A stretch of DNA of 64,000 bases, from contig NZ_JAJSOH010000024.1 in NCBI RefSeq assembly GCF_021277265.1, forward strand, positions 1 through 64,000. The letters run 5' to 3'. Below, one piece after another: positions 16,981 to 25,398 of this stretch (positions within the stretch are counted from its first letter, which is position 1; each line of letters starts with the position of its first letter). Both the position numbers and the translations under genes were made by a program. The notes under the pieces are model-generated. The model made no database searches, was not told the DNA's origin, and saw nothing but the letters and a program-made list of their open reading frames with translations. The DNA is from Kineosporia rhizophila. GTDB lineage: Bacteria > Actinomycetota > Actinomycetes > Actinomycetales > Kineosporiaceae.

Positions 16981-17604
16981 CTACGCGGGCTCGGTGCCGT
17001 CGCTGAGGGAGGCCGGCCAGGGCGGTGCGTCGGGCAGCTGCACCAGTGGTTCCTCGGCGTAGGTCAGGGCCAGCAGCAGTTGGCGGGTGTACTCCAGCTC
17101 TTCGTGCTGGTGACCGCCTTCGTACAGGCCGGCGATGGATGCGCCGTCGGCGGCCCTCATGATCAGCAGCACGCGCTGCGGATCGAGACCGTCCGGGGCG
17201 AAGAGGTCTTTCCACTGCTGCTTGTCCCGGAGCATCAGCTCGCCCACTCCCGGGACGTTGGAAAGGGCCGAGACCAGGGCCACGTGCTCGACCGGGGACG
17301 GCTCGTTGCGCAGGATGTCGAACGAGGCCCGGATGTAGCCCCGCAGGTTGCGGCCGGGGGCCCGGTCGGCCGGGTCCACCGCAGCCAGGACCGTGGAGGT
17401 GAACTGCTCGAGGAGGTCCTCGCACACCGCCAGGAGCAGTTCGTCGCGGGAACGGAAGTGGTGCAGCAGGCCGCCCTTCGACACCCCGGCCTCCCGGGCG
17501 ATGGTGTCGATGCTGACCCCGGCGCCCTTGGCGGCGACCACCCGGGCCGCTGCACTCAGCACGGCGCGTCGGGTCCGCGCCGGATCCCGCTCTCGTTCGG
17601 CCAC
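16981..17604 (-). CDS. TetR-family repressor of adjacent MFS pump
   Basis: A 207-residue TetR regulator. The helix-turn-helix is VSIDTIAREAGVSKGGLLHHFRSRDELL (about 30-57); the rest is the ligand/dimer domain with an AcrR/TetR_C-like C-terminus. Start GTG 17604 has GAGGAGG ahead of it. The gene is divergent from an MFS efflux pump, and two GACCA-N2-TGGTC boxes lie between them, each inside the spacer of one predicted promoter, so it very likely represses both genes until a substrate drug or metabolite binds. Confidence 0.92.
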   Translation of the reverse strand: MAERERDPARTRRAVLSAAARVVAAKGAGVSIDTIAREAGVSKGGLLHHFRSRDELLLAVCEDLLEQFTSTVLAAVDPADRAPGRNLRGYIRASFDILRNEPSPVEHVALVSALSNVPGVGELMLRDKQQWKDLFAPDGLDPQRVLLIMRAADGASIAGLYEGGHQHEELEYTRQLLLALTYAEEPLVQLPDAPPWPASLSDGTEPA

Positions 17605-17707
17605 CTGGCCTCCTCTGTTCTGAATCTCAGCCGACCACCCTGACCAGGAGACCGGTCCAGCATCGGTGTCCACGGACGTCCTCAGATCGGGGTTGCCCTC
17701 GGACAGC

Positions 17708-17757
17708 CTAATAGCCGACCAAATGGTTTGCTTAACCGACCATGTGGTCCGTAACCT
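17708..17757. promoter_or_regulatory. divergent TetR/MFS promoters with two operators
   Basis: Box 1 GACCAAATGGTT at 17717-17728 and box 2 GACCATGTGGTC at 17738-17749 share the pattern GACCA-N2-TGGTC, with start points 21 bp apart (two helical turns). For the MFS gene I see -35 TTGCTT (17728-17733) and -10 TAACCT (17752-17757), with box 2 in the spacer. For the repressor, minus strand, -35 TTAAGC (17735-17730) and -10 TATTAG (17713-17708) hold box 1. Promoter calls are by eye. Confidence 0.75.
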
Positions 17758-17763
17758 GAGGGC

Positions 17764-19260
17764 ATGAGTACTCCCGTCCTGCCCACCGACCGGCCGGCGA
17801 AGTCGGCCGGACCCCGCGAGTGGGCCGCGCTGGTGCCGCTCACGCTGGCCGTGACCCTGCTGGCAGTCGACGGCACCGTGCTCGCGCTGGCCGTGCCCTC
17901 GCTGACCGCCGACCTGAACGCCTCCGGCACCGAGCTGCTGTGGATCGGCGACATCTACTCGTTCGCCCTGGCCGGCCTGCTGATCACGATGGGCACGGTG
18001 GCCGACCGGATCGGCCGGCGGCGGTTGCTGATCATCGGCGGCGTCGGGTTCGGGCTGGTCTCGCTGCTGGCCGCGTTCGCCCCCGGGCCGGGCTGGCTGA
18101 TCGCCGCCCGCGCCCTGCTGGGTGTGGCCGGAGCCACGCTGATGCCCTCGACCCTGTCGATCGTGCGCAACCTGTTCCCGGACGACCGGCAGCGCACCCG
18201 GGCGGTGGCGATCTGGTCGACCGGTGCGGCCGGTGGTGCCGCGCTCGGCCCGGTGGTGGGTGGCTTCCTGCTCGAGCACTTCTGGTGGGGCTCGGTCTTC
18301 GTGATCAACCTGCCGGTGATGACGCTGATGGTGGCCACCGTGCTCTGGCTGGTGCCGGAGTCCCGTGACCCCCGGCCGGGGAGCTTCGACCTGCTCAGCG
18401 CGCTGTTGTCGGTGCTCGCGATCGTGCCGCTGGTCTGGGCGGTCAAGCACCTGGCGCACGAGGGGGCAGACGGTTTCGGGCTGGGCGCGGCGCTGGCCGG
18501 GGTGGCCTTCGGCTGGATCTTCGTGCAGCGGCAGCGGCGGCTCAGTCATCCTCTGGTCGACGTGACCCTGTTCCGGCGGCCGGCCTTCTCGGGCACCGTA
18601 CTGGCCCAGTTCATAGCCATTTTCGCGTTCAGCGGGCTGCTGTACTTCTTCTCCCAGTACCTGCAGCTGGTCAAGGGTTACTCGCCGCTGCAGGCGGGGT
18701 TGCGTGAACTGCCGCTGACGATCGCCTCGATCGCGGTGGTGGTCGTGGCGGTGCCGCTGATCGTCCGGCTCGGGGTCGGGCGCTCGCTCGGTTTCTCGCT
18801 GTTCTTCACGGCTCTGGGGCTGGCTGTGCTGGCCGTGTTCGAGACGGTCGAAGGCTACGCGGGTCTCGCGCTGGGCCTGGTGATCATCGGCCTGGGCGTG
18901 GGGGTCGTGTTCGCGGCGGCGACCGACGCGGTGCTGAGCTCGGTGCCCAGCGAGCGGGCGGGATCGGCCTCGGCCATCTCCGAGATGTCCTACGAGCTGG
19001 GGGTTGCCGTGGGTATCGCGGTGCTCGGCTCGCTGCAGGGCGTGCTCTACCGCAACCACCTGCCCGAGGGGGCCGGGGCGGCCGTGCAGGACTCGCTGGC
19101 GCGGGCGGCCCAGGTCCTGCCCGACGGCGAACTGCTCGAGGCGGCTCGGCACTCCTTCGCCGAGGCGATGCAGGCCACCTCGTGGATCGCCGCCGGGCTG
19201 GTGGTGGTGGCCGGGCTGGTGGCCTGGCGGGTGATTCCCTCCGGAACTACCAGCCGTTGA
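17764..19260 (+). CDS. MFS drug efflux transporter, DHA2 (14-TM) family
   Basis: A 498-residue transporter with 14 predicted hydrophobic segments. Motif A-like MGTVADRIGRRRLLIIG lies between segments 2 and 3, and motif C-like GAAGGAALGPVVGGFLL is in segment 5, as in QacA/SmvA drug:proton antiporters. The early LAVDGTVLALAVPSL matches the DHA2 motif D1 (LDxTVxNVALP-like). Acts at the cytoplasmic membrane. Start ATG 17764 is only 6 bp after the predicted -10, so the transcript is probably leaderless or nearly so. Controlled by the divergent TetR gene. Its 3' end overlaps the convergent PemK-like gene by 14 bp. Confidence 0.92.
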   Translation: MSTPVLPTDRPAKSAGPREWAALVPLTLAVTLLAVDGTVLALAVPSLTADLNASGTELLWIGDIYSFALAGLLITMGTVADRIGRRRLLIIGGVGFGLVSLLAAFAPGPGWLIAARALLGVAGATLMPSTLSIVRNLFPDDRQRTRAVAIWSTGAAGGAALGPVVGGFLLEHFWWGSVFVINLPVMTLMVATVLWLVPESRDPRPGSFDLLSALLSVLAIVPLVWAVKHLAHEGADGFGLGAALAGVAFGWIFVQRQRRLSHPLVDVTLFRRPAFSGTVLAQFIAIFAFSGLLYFFSQYLQLVKGYSPLQAGLRELPLTIASIAVVVVAVPLIVRLGVGRSLGFSLFFTALGLAVLAVFETVEGYAGLALGLVIIGLGVGVVFAAATDAVLSSVPSERAGSASAISEMSYELGVAVGIAVLGSLQGVLYRNHLPEGAGAAVQDSLARAAQVLPDGELLEAARHSFAEAMQATSWIAAGLVVVAGLVAWRVIPSGTTSR

Positions 19261-19783
19261 CCTCACGGACGCCGGCGGCGACCTTTTCGAACACGGGACG
19301 GGGCAGAGCGGCTCCCTCACGCCGCACGGCGGCCGGGTTCAGCTGCAGCACCCGGTCGAGACGCACTTCGCTGGGCCGGTTCTGGCGGTCCCAGGCGCCC
19401 GGGCCGACGTCCATCCAGCGGCGTCCGTACCGGGCCTCCTGGGCCGCGTCACGATCATGGTCCTTGCTGGTCAGCATCAGGCCCAGGAGGTGGCCGCGGT
19501 GCTCGGCGACGACCAGCACCGGCCGGTCCTTGCCCTGGCTGTGGTCCTCCTCGTACGGCACCCAGGCCCAGACCACCTCGCCCGGGTCCGGGGCGCCGTC
19601 GGCCTCCGGGGCATAGGTGATCTTGGCCTTGCCGGTGAAGTCACCCGCGTAGGCCGTGCTGGTGCTGGTCGATGCTGCGGCCGGGGGCTTGGGCTTTGGG
19701 CCGGACCGGTTCCGTCGGGGAGTCTGCTCGGGCCGTCCTAGCCCGAGCAGACGAAGCGCTGAATCCCACCAAGCTGATGCCAT
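19247..19783 (-). CDS. PemK/MazF-like domain protein
   Basis: A 178-residue protein. A charged, Pro/Lys-rich N-terminal extension (1-65) precedes a PemK-like domain (about 66-178): PGEVVWAWVPYEEDHSQGKDRPVLVV is the first strand pair with the conserved RPVLVV, and RPSEVRLDRVLQLNP the later core strand. MazF/PemK toxins are mRNA interferases. No antitoxin-sized gene adjoins it; the long N-terminal extension and solitary position suit the many actinobacterial PemK-like proteins of unproven toxicity. Convergent with the MFS gene, overlapping 14 bp. Confidence 0.75.
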   Translation of the reverse strand: MASAWWDSALRLLGLGRPEQTPRRNRSGPKPKPPAAASTSTSTAYAGDFTGKAKITYAPEADGAPDPGEVVWAWVPYEEDHSQGKDRPVLVVAEHRGHLLGLMLTSKDHDRDAAQEARYGRRWMDVGPGAWDRQNRPSEVRLDRVLQLNPAAVRREGAALPRPVFEKVAAGVREVNGW

Positions 19784-19825
19784 CCCCGCACCCTACGAGG
19801 TCTTCTGGGGCGGGCCACCGGGCGG

Positions 19826-19891
19826 GCGCTCACAGGCCTCTGCGGATGCGCTCACAGGGCTTAGTGGAGGCGCTCACAGGTCTCGGCGGAT
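19826..19891. repeat. three 22-bp tandem repeats at permease 3' end
   Basis: Three direct copies with exact 22-bp period start at 19826, 19848 and 19870; each begins GCGCTCACAGG and two end in GCGGAT. The last copy covers the stop codon of the ABC permease (minus strand, 19874). Copy number may vary between strains. Confidence 0.7.
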
Positions 19892-20914
19892 GCGCCAGAA
19901 GGCGAAGCCGGTGAGCAGGGCCGCGCCCCCGACCAGCAGGCCGGTCTCCCGCCACTGCAACGTCCAGAAGGCGCTTTCGGGGTGGTAGACGATGTGCTGC
20001 TGGTAGCCGTCGGCCGCCAGTTGCTGGATGCACCGGTCGCGCTCACCTCCGGGGGCCGACGCGGAGTCGTCCTGCCCGGGTTCCGGCATGCAGTCGGGTA
20101 CGTAGTCGGGCAGTTGAGCCGGCGCGGTGCCGCTGCGGTCTACCGTCTCGTCGCTCAGCACCCAGTCGGCGGCCCCGGCCCCGGAGATGTGGAAGGTCTT
20201 GTGCTGCGGGTTCTGTGGGGACCCGGTGCCCTCCAGGCCGCGCAGGTTGTCGAGGGTGATGGCCAGCCGGGTGTCGATCGGGGCGGCCAGGTGCGCGCGG
20301 ACGAAGAGCGGCATGCACACCTGCAGCACCACCATCAACGCCATGGTCAGGCCGAGGGCGACCAGGGTGCGGCGCAGCACCATGCCGAGCACCACGCCCA
20401 GGGTGAAGGCGAACAGTGCGTAGCCGATCGGCACCAGACCGCGCACGCCGAACAGGAACGGGCTCATCCGGTTGAACGAGAAGACATCGGTCGGGCCCTC
20501 TTTCGGCACGGCCGCGTCGATCGGCGCCGCCCACCAGGTGATCGCCAAGGTCAGCAGCCCACTGATCACCAGCACGGCCGCCGCCCCCAGGCCCAGCCGG
20601 TAGGCCAGCCAGCGGGTGCGGCCCACGCCCTGGGCCCAGATCAGCCGATGGGTGCCGGCCTCCACCTCGCGGGCCACCAGGGGCGCTCCCCAGAAGGCGC
20701 CGAGCAGGGCCGGCACCGCATAGGTGAGCAGGATGGTGGCGACGTAGAGGAAGCTGTTCGGGGTGTGGCGGGCGGCCTGCTGCAGGAAGTTCTCGGAGCT
20801 CGACAGGTCGGCCAGGTCGGGCCCGGTGAGAGCCAGGGCCAGGGCGACGACGGCCAGGGCGCCGAGCCCGATCAGCAGCTGCAGCCGGGAGAGCCGGTAG
20901 TGGAGCCAGATCAT
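19874..20914 (-). CDS. ABC transporter permease (ABC-2-like)
   Basis: A 346-residue membrane protein with about six hydrophobic segments: 14-30, 58-80, 108-128, 155-175, 180-200 and one close to the C-terminus (about 320-338), plus a large extracytoplasmic loop (about 210-310) with several Cys. The EAGTHRLIWAQGVGRTRW segment resembles the coupling region of ABC-2 permeases. It overlaps the stop of the ATPase gene by 4 bp and is last in a GntR-ATPase-permease operon. Such YtrA-regulated exporters often respond to cell-wall antibiotics; this substrate is unknown. Confidence 0.85.
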   Translation of the reverse strand: MIWLHYRLSRLQLLIGLGALAVVALALALTGPDLADLSSSENFLQQAARHTPNSFLYVATILLTYAVPALLGAFWGAPLVAREVEAGTHRLIWAQGVGRTRWLAYRLGLGAAAVLVISGLLTLAITWWAAPIDAAVPKEGPTDVFSFNRMSPFLFGVRGLVPIGYALFAFTLGVVLGMVLRRTLVALGLTMALMVVLQVCMPLFVRAHLAAPIDTRLAITLDNLRGLEGTGSPQNPQHKTFHISGAGAADWVLSDETVDRSGTAPAQLPDYVPDCMPEPGQDDSASAPGGERDRCIQQLAADGYQQHIVYHPESAFWTLQWRETGLLVGGAALLTGFAFWRIRRDL

Positions 20915-21810
20915 CGCTGAACCTCCAGAGAGGGCCGGGCCGGGGTGCTCGGACGGTCGCTGCCCAGGTAGGCGAGCACCAGGTCCTCGAGGGTGAGCGG
21001 GGTGACGGTCCAGGCCGGGTCGAGCACCGGCTGGTCGGTCCGGATCAGCAGAGTGGTCTGCCGGTCGGTGTGGCGCTCGCTGATCACGTGCTGGTCGGCG
21101 GGCAGCCGGGAGATGTCGCGCCGCGGCCCGGTGAGCCGGTGGTGGGCGGCCAGCAGCTCCTCGATGTCACCGCTGAGCAGGACCCGCGAGCCGACCAGCA
21201 CGATCAGGTAGTCGCAGGCCCGTTCCAGGTCGGAGACCAGGTGCGAGGAGAGGATGACGCTCAGCTCCTGCTCGGCCACCGAAGTCATCAGGTCCTGCAG
21301 GAAGTCGCGGCGGGCGAGCGGGTCGAGGCTGGCCACCGGCTCGTCGAGCAGCAGCAGTTCTGGCCGCTTGGCCACGCCGAGGGTGAGGGCGAGCTGGGCC
21401 CGCTGGCCACCGGAGAGCCGGCCGGCGCGTTGCCTCGGGTCCAGGCCGAGCCGCTCGATCTTGGCCGAGGCCAGCTCCGCGTCCCAGCGGGGATAGAGAC
21501 GAGCGCCGAGCTGCAGGTGGTCGGCCACGCTGAGGCTGTTGTAGGTGGGGGCGTCCTGGGCGACGAAGCCGACCTTGGCCAGCTGTTCGGCACCGGAGGC
21601 GGGCCGGCCGCCGAGCACCTCGATGCTGCCGCTCGTGGGGGTGAGCAGACCGGCCGCCAGGTTCAGCAGGGTGCTCTTGCCGGCGCCGTTGGGGCCGACC
21701 AGTCCGACCACCCGGCCGGTGGGGACCTCGAGGTCGCAGTCCTGCAGGGCCCACCGGCGCCGGTAGCGCTTGCCCAGGCCGTGGGCGCTCAGCGCGGGCA
21801 CGCCGGTCAT
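20911..21810 (-). CDS. ABC transporter ATP-binding protein
   Basis: A 299-residue ABC ATPase. Walker A GPNGAGKS is at 39-46, the signature LSGGQ at 132-136, Walker B LLLLDEP at 152-158 and the H-loop in VILSSHLVSDLE. The C-terminal 80 residues are an extension typical of exporter ATPases with ABC-2 partners. The start ATG 21810 overlaps the stop of the GntR gene and its stop overlaps the permease start, so all three are translationally coupled. Confidence 0.93.
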   Translation of the reverse strand: MTGVPALSAHGLGKRYRRRWALQDCDLEVPTGRVVGLVGPNGAGKSTLLNLAAGLLTPTSGSIEVLGGRPASGAEQLAKVGFVAQDAPTYNSLSVADHLQLGARLYPRWDAELASAKIERLGLDPRQRAGRLSGGQRAQLALTLGVAKRPELLLLDEPVASLDPLARRDFLQDLMTSVAEQELSVILSSHLVSDLERACDYLIVLVGSRVLLSGDIEELLAAHHRLTGPRRDISRLPADQHVISERHTDRQTTLLIRTDQPVLDPAWTVTPLTLEDLVLAYLGSDRPSTPARPSLEVQR

Positions 21811-22199
21811 GCCACACCCTCCGCCGCCGAGGCCCGGAAGCTGGCCAGGAACAGGGCCTCGATGCTCTCGTCGTCCAGCCCGGCGCCGCGCGCCCGGCCG
21901 ATCCAGCCGTCGATCTCCCGGCGCAGCGGGCGCATCACGGCCAGGCCCGGAGTGGCCAGGGAACCGGTGATGAAGGTGCCGACGCCCGGCCGGGCCGTGG
22001 CCAGACCGTCGTGCTCGAGCTCGCGGTAGGCCTTGAGCACGGTGTGCGGGTTGATCGCGAGCACCGCCACCACGTCCTTGACCGTGGGCAGCTGGTCGCC
22101 CTCGGTGAGCAGGCCGAGCCGGAGTGCGTGCCTGACCTGCTGGACGATCTGCAGGTAGGGAGACACCCCGGACCGGCCGTCGAGGTGAAACTCGATCAT
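21807..22199 (-). CDS. GntR-family regulator, YtrA type
   Basis: A 130-residue short GntR protein. The winged HTH covers residues 1-75 (SPYLQIVQQVRHALRLGLLTEGDQLPTVKDVVAVLAINPHTVLKAYRELE); the small C-terminal dimer helix region is characteristic of the YtrA subfamily. It starts at ATG 22199, whose ribosome site GGAGGAACC lies inside an upstream in-frame ATGGAGGAACCG. First gene of the operon with the ABC pair. It probably autorepresses the operon and is released by a cell-envelope stress signal. Confidence 0.9.
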   Translation of the reverse strand: MIEFHLDGRSGVSPYLQIVQQVRHALRLGLLTEGDQLPTVKDVVAVLAINPHTVLKAYRELEHDGLATARPGVGTFITGSLATPGLAVMRPLRREIDGWIGRARGAGLDDESIEALFLASFRASAAEGVA

Positions 22200-22358
22200 C
22201 GGTTCCTCCATTGGTGTAGGGCAATAGCACTTTAGGTAGACCCACTGATCGTTGACGAGAGTCAGGTGCGGATTCGTCCGTCCCGGTGTTCCGCGCTGCG
22301 GGACGGTCGCGGGTGCGGCATGGTGGGGGGACTGCCGGGCGTCTGGGGGGGAGACGTG

Positions 22359-22889
22359 ATGGGTACTCAGCTGTCGTGGCCGGTCGCGACCTACCTGGAG
22401 AGCGCGCGCCTGGATCTGGAGCCGCTGCGCCCGGAACACGCCGAAGAGGCCTATCCGTGGATGTCCGACGAGCGCATCCACGCCTTCACCGGTGGCCGGC
22501 CCGGCTCGCTGGACGAACTGCGCGAGCGGTTCCGCCGGCAGGCCGAGGGGCACTCGCCGGACGGGCTGCAGGGCTGGCTGAACTGGATGATCCGGCACCG
22601 CACGGGCCGTCTGGTGGGCACCGTGCAGGCCACCGTCACGCTCGGGCGGGGGCACGTGAAGCAGGCCCGGCTGGGCTGGGTGCTGGCCTTCGACGCGCAG
22701 GGGCACGGGTTCGCCCGGGAGGCCGCCGGCGAGACGGCGATCTGGCTGATGGGCCACGGGGTGCAGCGGCTCACCGCCTGCATCCACCCGCGGCACCGGG
22801 CCTCGAAGGGGGTGGCCCGGGCGATCGGGCTGCATCCGACGATCGTGGTGGTGGACGGCGAGATCGAGTGGACCAACGACGAGCTGTGA
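22359..22889 (+). CDS. GNAT acetyltransferase (RimJ/RimL-like)
   Basis: A 176-residue GNAT protein. LESARLDLEPLRPEHAEEAYPWM at the start is the alpha1 region common in RimJ/RimL-like enzymes; LGWVLAFDAQGHGFAREAAGETAIWL (about 106-131) is the V-x-x-x-x-Q/R-G-x-G/A acetyl-CoA loop in the form QGHGFA. Start ATG 22359 follows a G-rich ribosome site near 22345-22353. Likely N-acetylates a protein N-terminus or small amine; target unknown. Divergent from the GntR-ABC operon. Confidence 0.85.
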   Translation: MGTQLSWPVATYLESARLDLEPLRPEHAEEAYPWMSDERIHAFTGGRPGSLDELRERFRRQAEGHSPDGLQGWLNWMIRHRTGRLVGTVQATVTLGRGHVKQARLGWVLAFDAQGHGFAREAAGETAIWLMGHGVQRLTACIHPRHRASKGVARAIGLHPTIVVVDGEIEWTNDEL

Positions 22890-22971
22890 CCGGACTGCGG
22901 GTTCCGGGTGACGCTCGGCACTGACCCGGGGAATTGGGAACCTTTTCGGCCCCCGTGGTAGTCGTTCCCTT

Positions 22972-23721
22972 GTGACCCTCGCTCTGACACCGACGACACA
23001 TCTGCCGCCGGCGCTTCTGGCGTCCGCCACCGAACCCGTCCAGACCGAGGGGGACGTCGGCGGACTCACCGGCTTCACCCTCGACCTGATCGCCGATCTC
23101 GGCGAGATCGGGGTCGGGGCGCTCAGCTTCCTCGAGGTGGTCTTCCCGCCGATCCCGAGCGAGATCGTCCTGCCCCTGGCCGGTTACCAGGTGCAGGTCG
23201 GCGAGCTGAACATGGTGCTGGTGTTCGTGCTGGCCACCCTCGGCTCGGTGATCGGCTCGATCGTCCTCTACTACCTGGGTGCGATCATCGGCCTGGAGCG
23301 CGCCGCCTGGATCGCCTCCAAGGTCCCCCTGATGGACGCCTCCGACGTGCACAACTCCGCCGAGTGGTTCAACAAGTACGACTCCGTGGCGGTGTTCACC
23401 GGCCGCTTCGTGCCCGGTATCCGCAGTCTGATCTCGCTCCCGGCCGGGGCAGCGGGCATGCCGCTGTGGAAGTTCACCGCCTGGACGCTGCTCGGCACCG
23501 GGATCTGGAACGCCCTGCTGATCGGCGCCGGGATGGCGCTGGGTACGCAGTACGAGAAGGTCGAGGGCTACGCCCACTACCTGGACTACGTGCTCTACGC
23601 CGCGATCCTCGGGGTGCTCGCGTTCGGTATCGGGCGCCGCGTGGTCCAGTACCGCAACACGCCCTCCCGGCACGGTACGGCCTCGCGGTCGCGTCGTGAC
23701 CGCGATCACACCGGCGTCTGA
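22972..23721 (+). CDS. DedA-family membrane protein
   Basis: A 249-residue DedA/SNARE-associated membrane protein. Family motifs are visible: FLEVVFPPIPSEIVLPLAGY (53-72) with the conserved E and P-x-P-S-E, and GRFVPGIRSLISLPAGAAGM with the R-x-x-P-x-x-R and P-A-G. Five to six hydrophobic segments; a C-terminal basic tail. DedA proteins act in lipid-carrier (undecaprenyl phosphate or phospholipid) flipping and membrane homeostasis. GTG start 22972 after CCCTT. Strong terminator downstream at 23783. Confidence 0.92.
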   Translation: MTLALTPTTHLPPALLASATEPVQTEGDVGGLTGFTLDLIADLGEIGVGALSFLEVVFPPIPSEIVLPLAGYQVQVGELNMVLVFVLATLGSVIGSIVLYYLGAIIGLERAAWIASKVPLMDASDVHNSAEWFNKYDSVAVFTGRFVPGIRSLISLPAGAAGMPLWKFTAWTLLGTGIWNALLIGAGMALGTQYEKVEGYAHYLDYVLYAAILGVLAFGIGRRVVQYRNTPSRHGTASRSRRDRDHTGV

Positions 23722-23782
23722 AAACGCTGTACTCGCGCTGAATTCTTCCGGGCGGCCGCAGGGGCGCCCGGGAGCACAGTGA

Positions 23783-23811
23783 AAGCCCCGCCGGACGTTC
23801 CGGCGGGGCTT
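23783..23811. terminator. 13-bp stem terminator after DedA gene
   Basis: Perfect stem AAGCCCCGCCGGA / TCCGGCGGGGCTT with a 3-base CGT loop, followed by CGTC. A second, weaker CGGGCG/CGCCCG hairpin lies about 30 bp upstream. The gap then runs to the next start at 23978, with a possible -10 TAGTCT near 23931. Confidence 0.85.
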
Positions 23812-23977
23812 CGTCACGTGAAAAGCGTTGTATCGCAGGTTTGCCCGAAGACGCATCGGGACCGATTCGGCCGGACAGGTGTAAAACCCCGGCCCTGGCG
23901 TCATGTCAGCGCGCTCTCAGGTGCGAGCGCCTAGTCTCTCGTCACGTAAGGGTTTTCCGATGCTGCTGGAGTGACGG

Positions 23978-25285
23978 GTGACGCGGCTCATGGATGCCGG
24001 TGCGGTGCCGTCGGGGCAGGCGGAGAGGTCGATGCGGTCGCGGGCGTGGTGGAAGGTCGCCGACCAGATCCTCTCCGGCCTGACCCTGGTCGGGCTCTCG
24101 TTCGTGGTGGCCCACAGCGCCGAGGTGGGCAACTTCGGCGTGTTCGGCGTGGCGCTGCTCGCCTCCGGCTTCGTCCTGGGCCTGTCCCGGGCAATGGTCA
24201 GCGACGTGTTCCTGATCCAGTTCAGCGACGTGCCCGCGCGGGTGCGCAGGCATGCGGCCAAGGAGGCCACCGGCGGCGCGGTGCTGCTGGGCCTGGTCAC
24301 CGGTCTGCTGTGCTGCCTGGCCGCCGTGCTGCTGCCCGGGCGCGACCTGGGCATGGCCGTGTTCGCCATCGGCCTGGCCCTGCCCGGCCTGCTCGTGCAG
24401 GACGCCCTGCGTTTCGTCTACATCGCGGCCGGCCGCCCCGGCCCCGCCCTAATGCTCGGCCTGACCGGTGCCGCCGCCCAGTTCACGGTGGTCGGCCTGC
24501 TGGCCGCGGCCGACCACGACTCGATGGTTCCCATCACCTTCGGCTGGGGCGTCGTGGCGCTGGTCACCGCGGCCCTGGGCTGCCTGATGACCGGCCTGCT
24601 GCCCTCGGTGGGCCGGGCCCGGCTGTGGTTCGCCCTGAACCGGCACCTGAGCGTGCGGGCCGCCGTCGAGCACGTGCTCGGCCTCGGTGCCCTCTACCTG
24701 GCCTACTGCCTGATCGGTGCGGTGGTCGGCCTGTCCGCGGTCGGCTCGCTCTGGGCCGCGCAGATGTTCCTGCTCCCGGCCTACGTGGCGATCACCGCCA
24801 CCGCCTCGCTGCTGTCGGCCCGGTTCGAGCTGCGGGCCCTGCAGGAGCGCTCGCTGCTCCGCCCGGCCCTGCTCACCGGCACGGGGCTGGCCGTGGTGGC
24901 CGTGCTGTGGGCGGTGGCGATCTCGGTCGTGCCCGACGCGGTCGGCATGCACCTCACCGGTGAGACCTGGGAGGGCGCCCGCACGGTGCTCCAGCCCGCG
25001 GTGGTCGGCGTGGTGATGCTGGCCCTGGCCACCGGTCCGGGGCTGGCGCTGCGGGCCTGGCGGTGCGGCGACCTGCTGCGTCAGGTGGCCCTGCTGCAGG
25101 CCCTGCTCCTGCTCGGCCTCGGGCTGCTGGGGGCACAGCTGCACGGTGTGCGGGGAGCAGCCGTGGGGCTGGTCGCCGCCCACGTCATCGGGGCCGGCAC
25201 GCTCTGGGCCCTGTTCCTGCGCGAATCCTTCCTACGCGGATCCGGGCGGCGCGCCGAGGTGCCGGCCCAGCCGCTCCATTTCTGA
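23978..25285 (+). CDS. polytopic membrane protein, flippase-like
   Basis: A 435-residue membrane protein with about 12 hydrophobic segments and few charged loops, resembling the MOP/MATE superfamily polysaccharide or lipid flippases (Wzx-like). No single diagnostic motif is visible, so this is a fold-level guess. GTG 23978 has GGAG 7 bp upstream; ATG 23990 is an alternative. No glycosyltransferase genes adjoin, which argues against a dedicated polysaccharide locus. Confidence 0.75.
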   Translation: MTRLMDAGAVPSGQAERSMRSRAWWKVADQILSGLTLVGLSFVVAHSAEVGNFGVFGVALLASGFVLGLSRAMVSDVFLIQFSDVPARVRRHAAKEATGGAVLLGLVTGLLCCLAAVLLPGRDLGMAVFAIGLALPGLLVQDALRFVYIAAGRPGPALMLGLTGAAAQFTVVGLLAAADHDSMVPITFGWGVVALVTAALGCLMTGLLPSVGRARLWFALNRHLSVRAAVEHVLGLGALYLAYCLIGAVVGLSAVGSLWAAQMFLLPAYVAITATASLLSARFELRALQERSLLRPALLTGTGLAVVAVLWAVAISVVPDAVGMHLTGETWEGARTVLQPAVVGVVMLALATGPGLALRAWRCGDLLRQVALLQALLLLGLGLLGAQLHGVRGAAVGLVAAHVIGAGTLWALFLRESFLRGSGRRAEVPAQPLHF

Positions 25286-25398
25286 TCCCTGACGTTCGGG
25301 TGAGCCAGCTCACTCGGCGGTGACTTCCCTTTGGCCAGAGCCAACTGTGCCGCCGCGTTAGAGTCACGCTCGGTTTTGAGCTTCCCGAAAGGTTGACC

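Noticed and set aside
16981..19320. 779-residue minus frame through the MFS gene
   Set aside because: Only the C-terminal 207 residues are a protein (TetR). The upstream part is Arg/Gln/His-rich, antisense to a clear MFS gene and crosses its promoter region.
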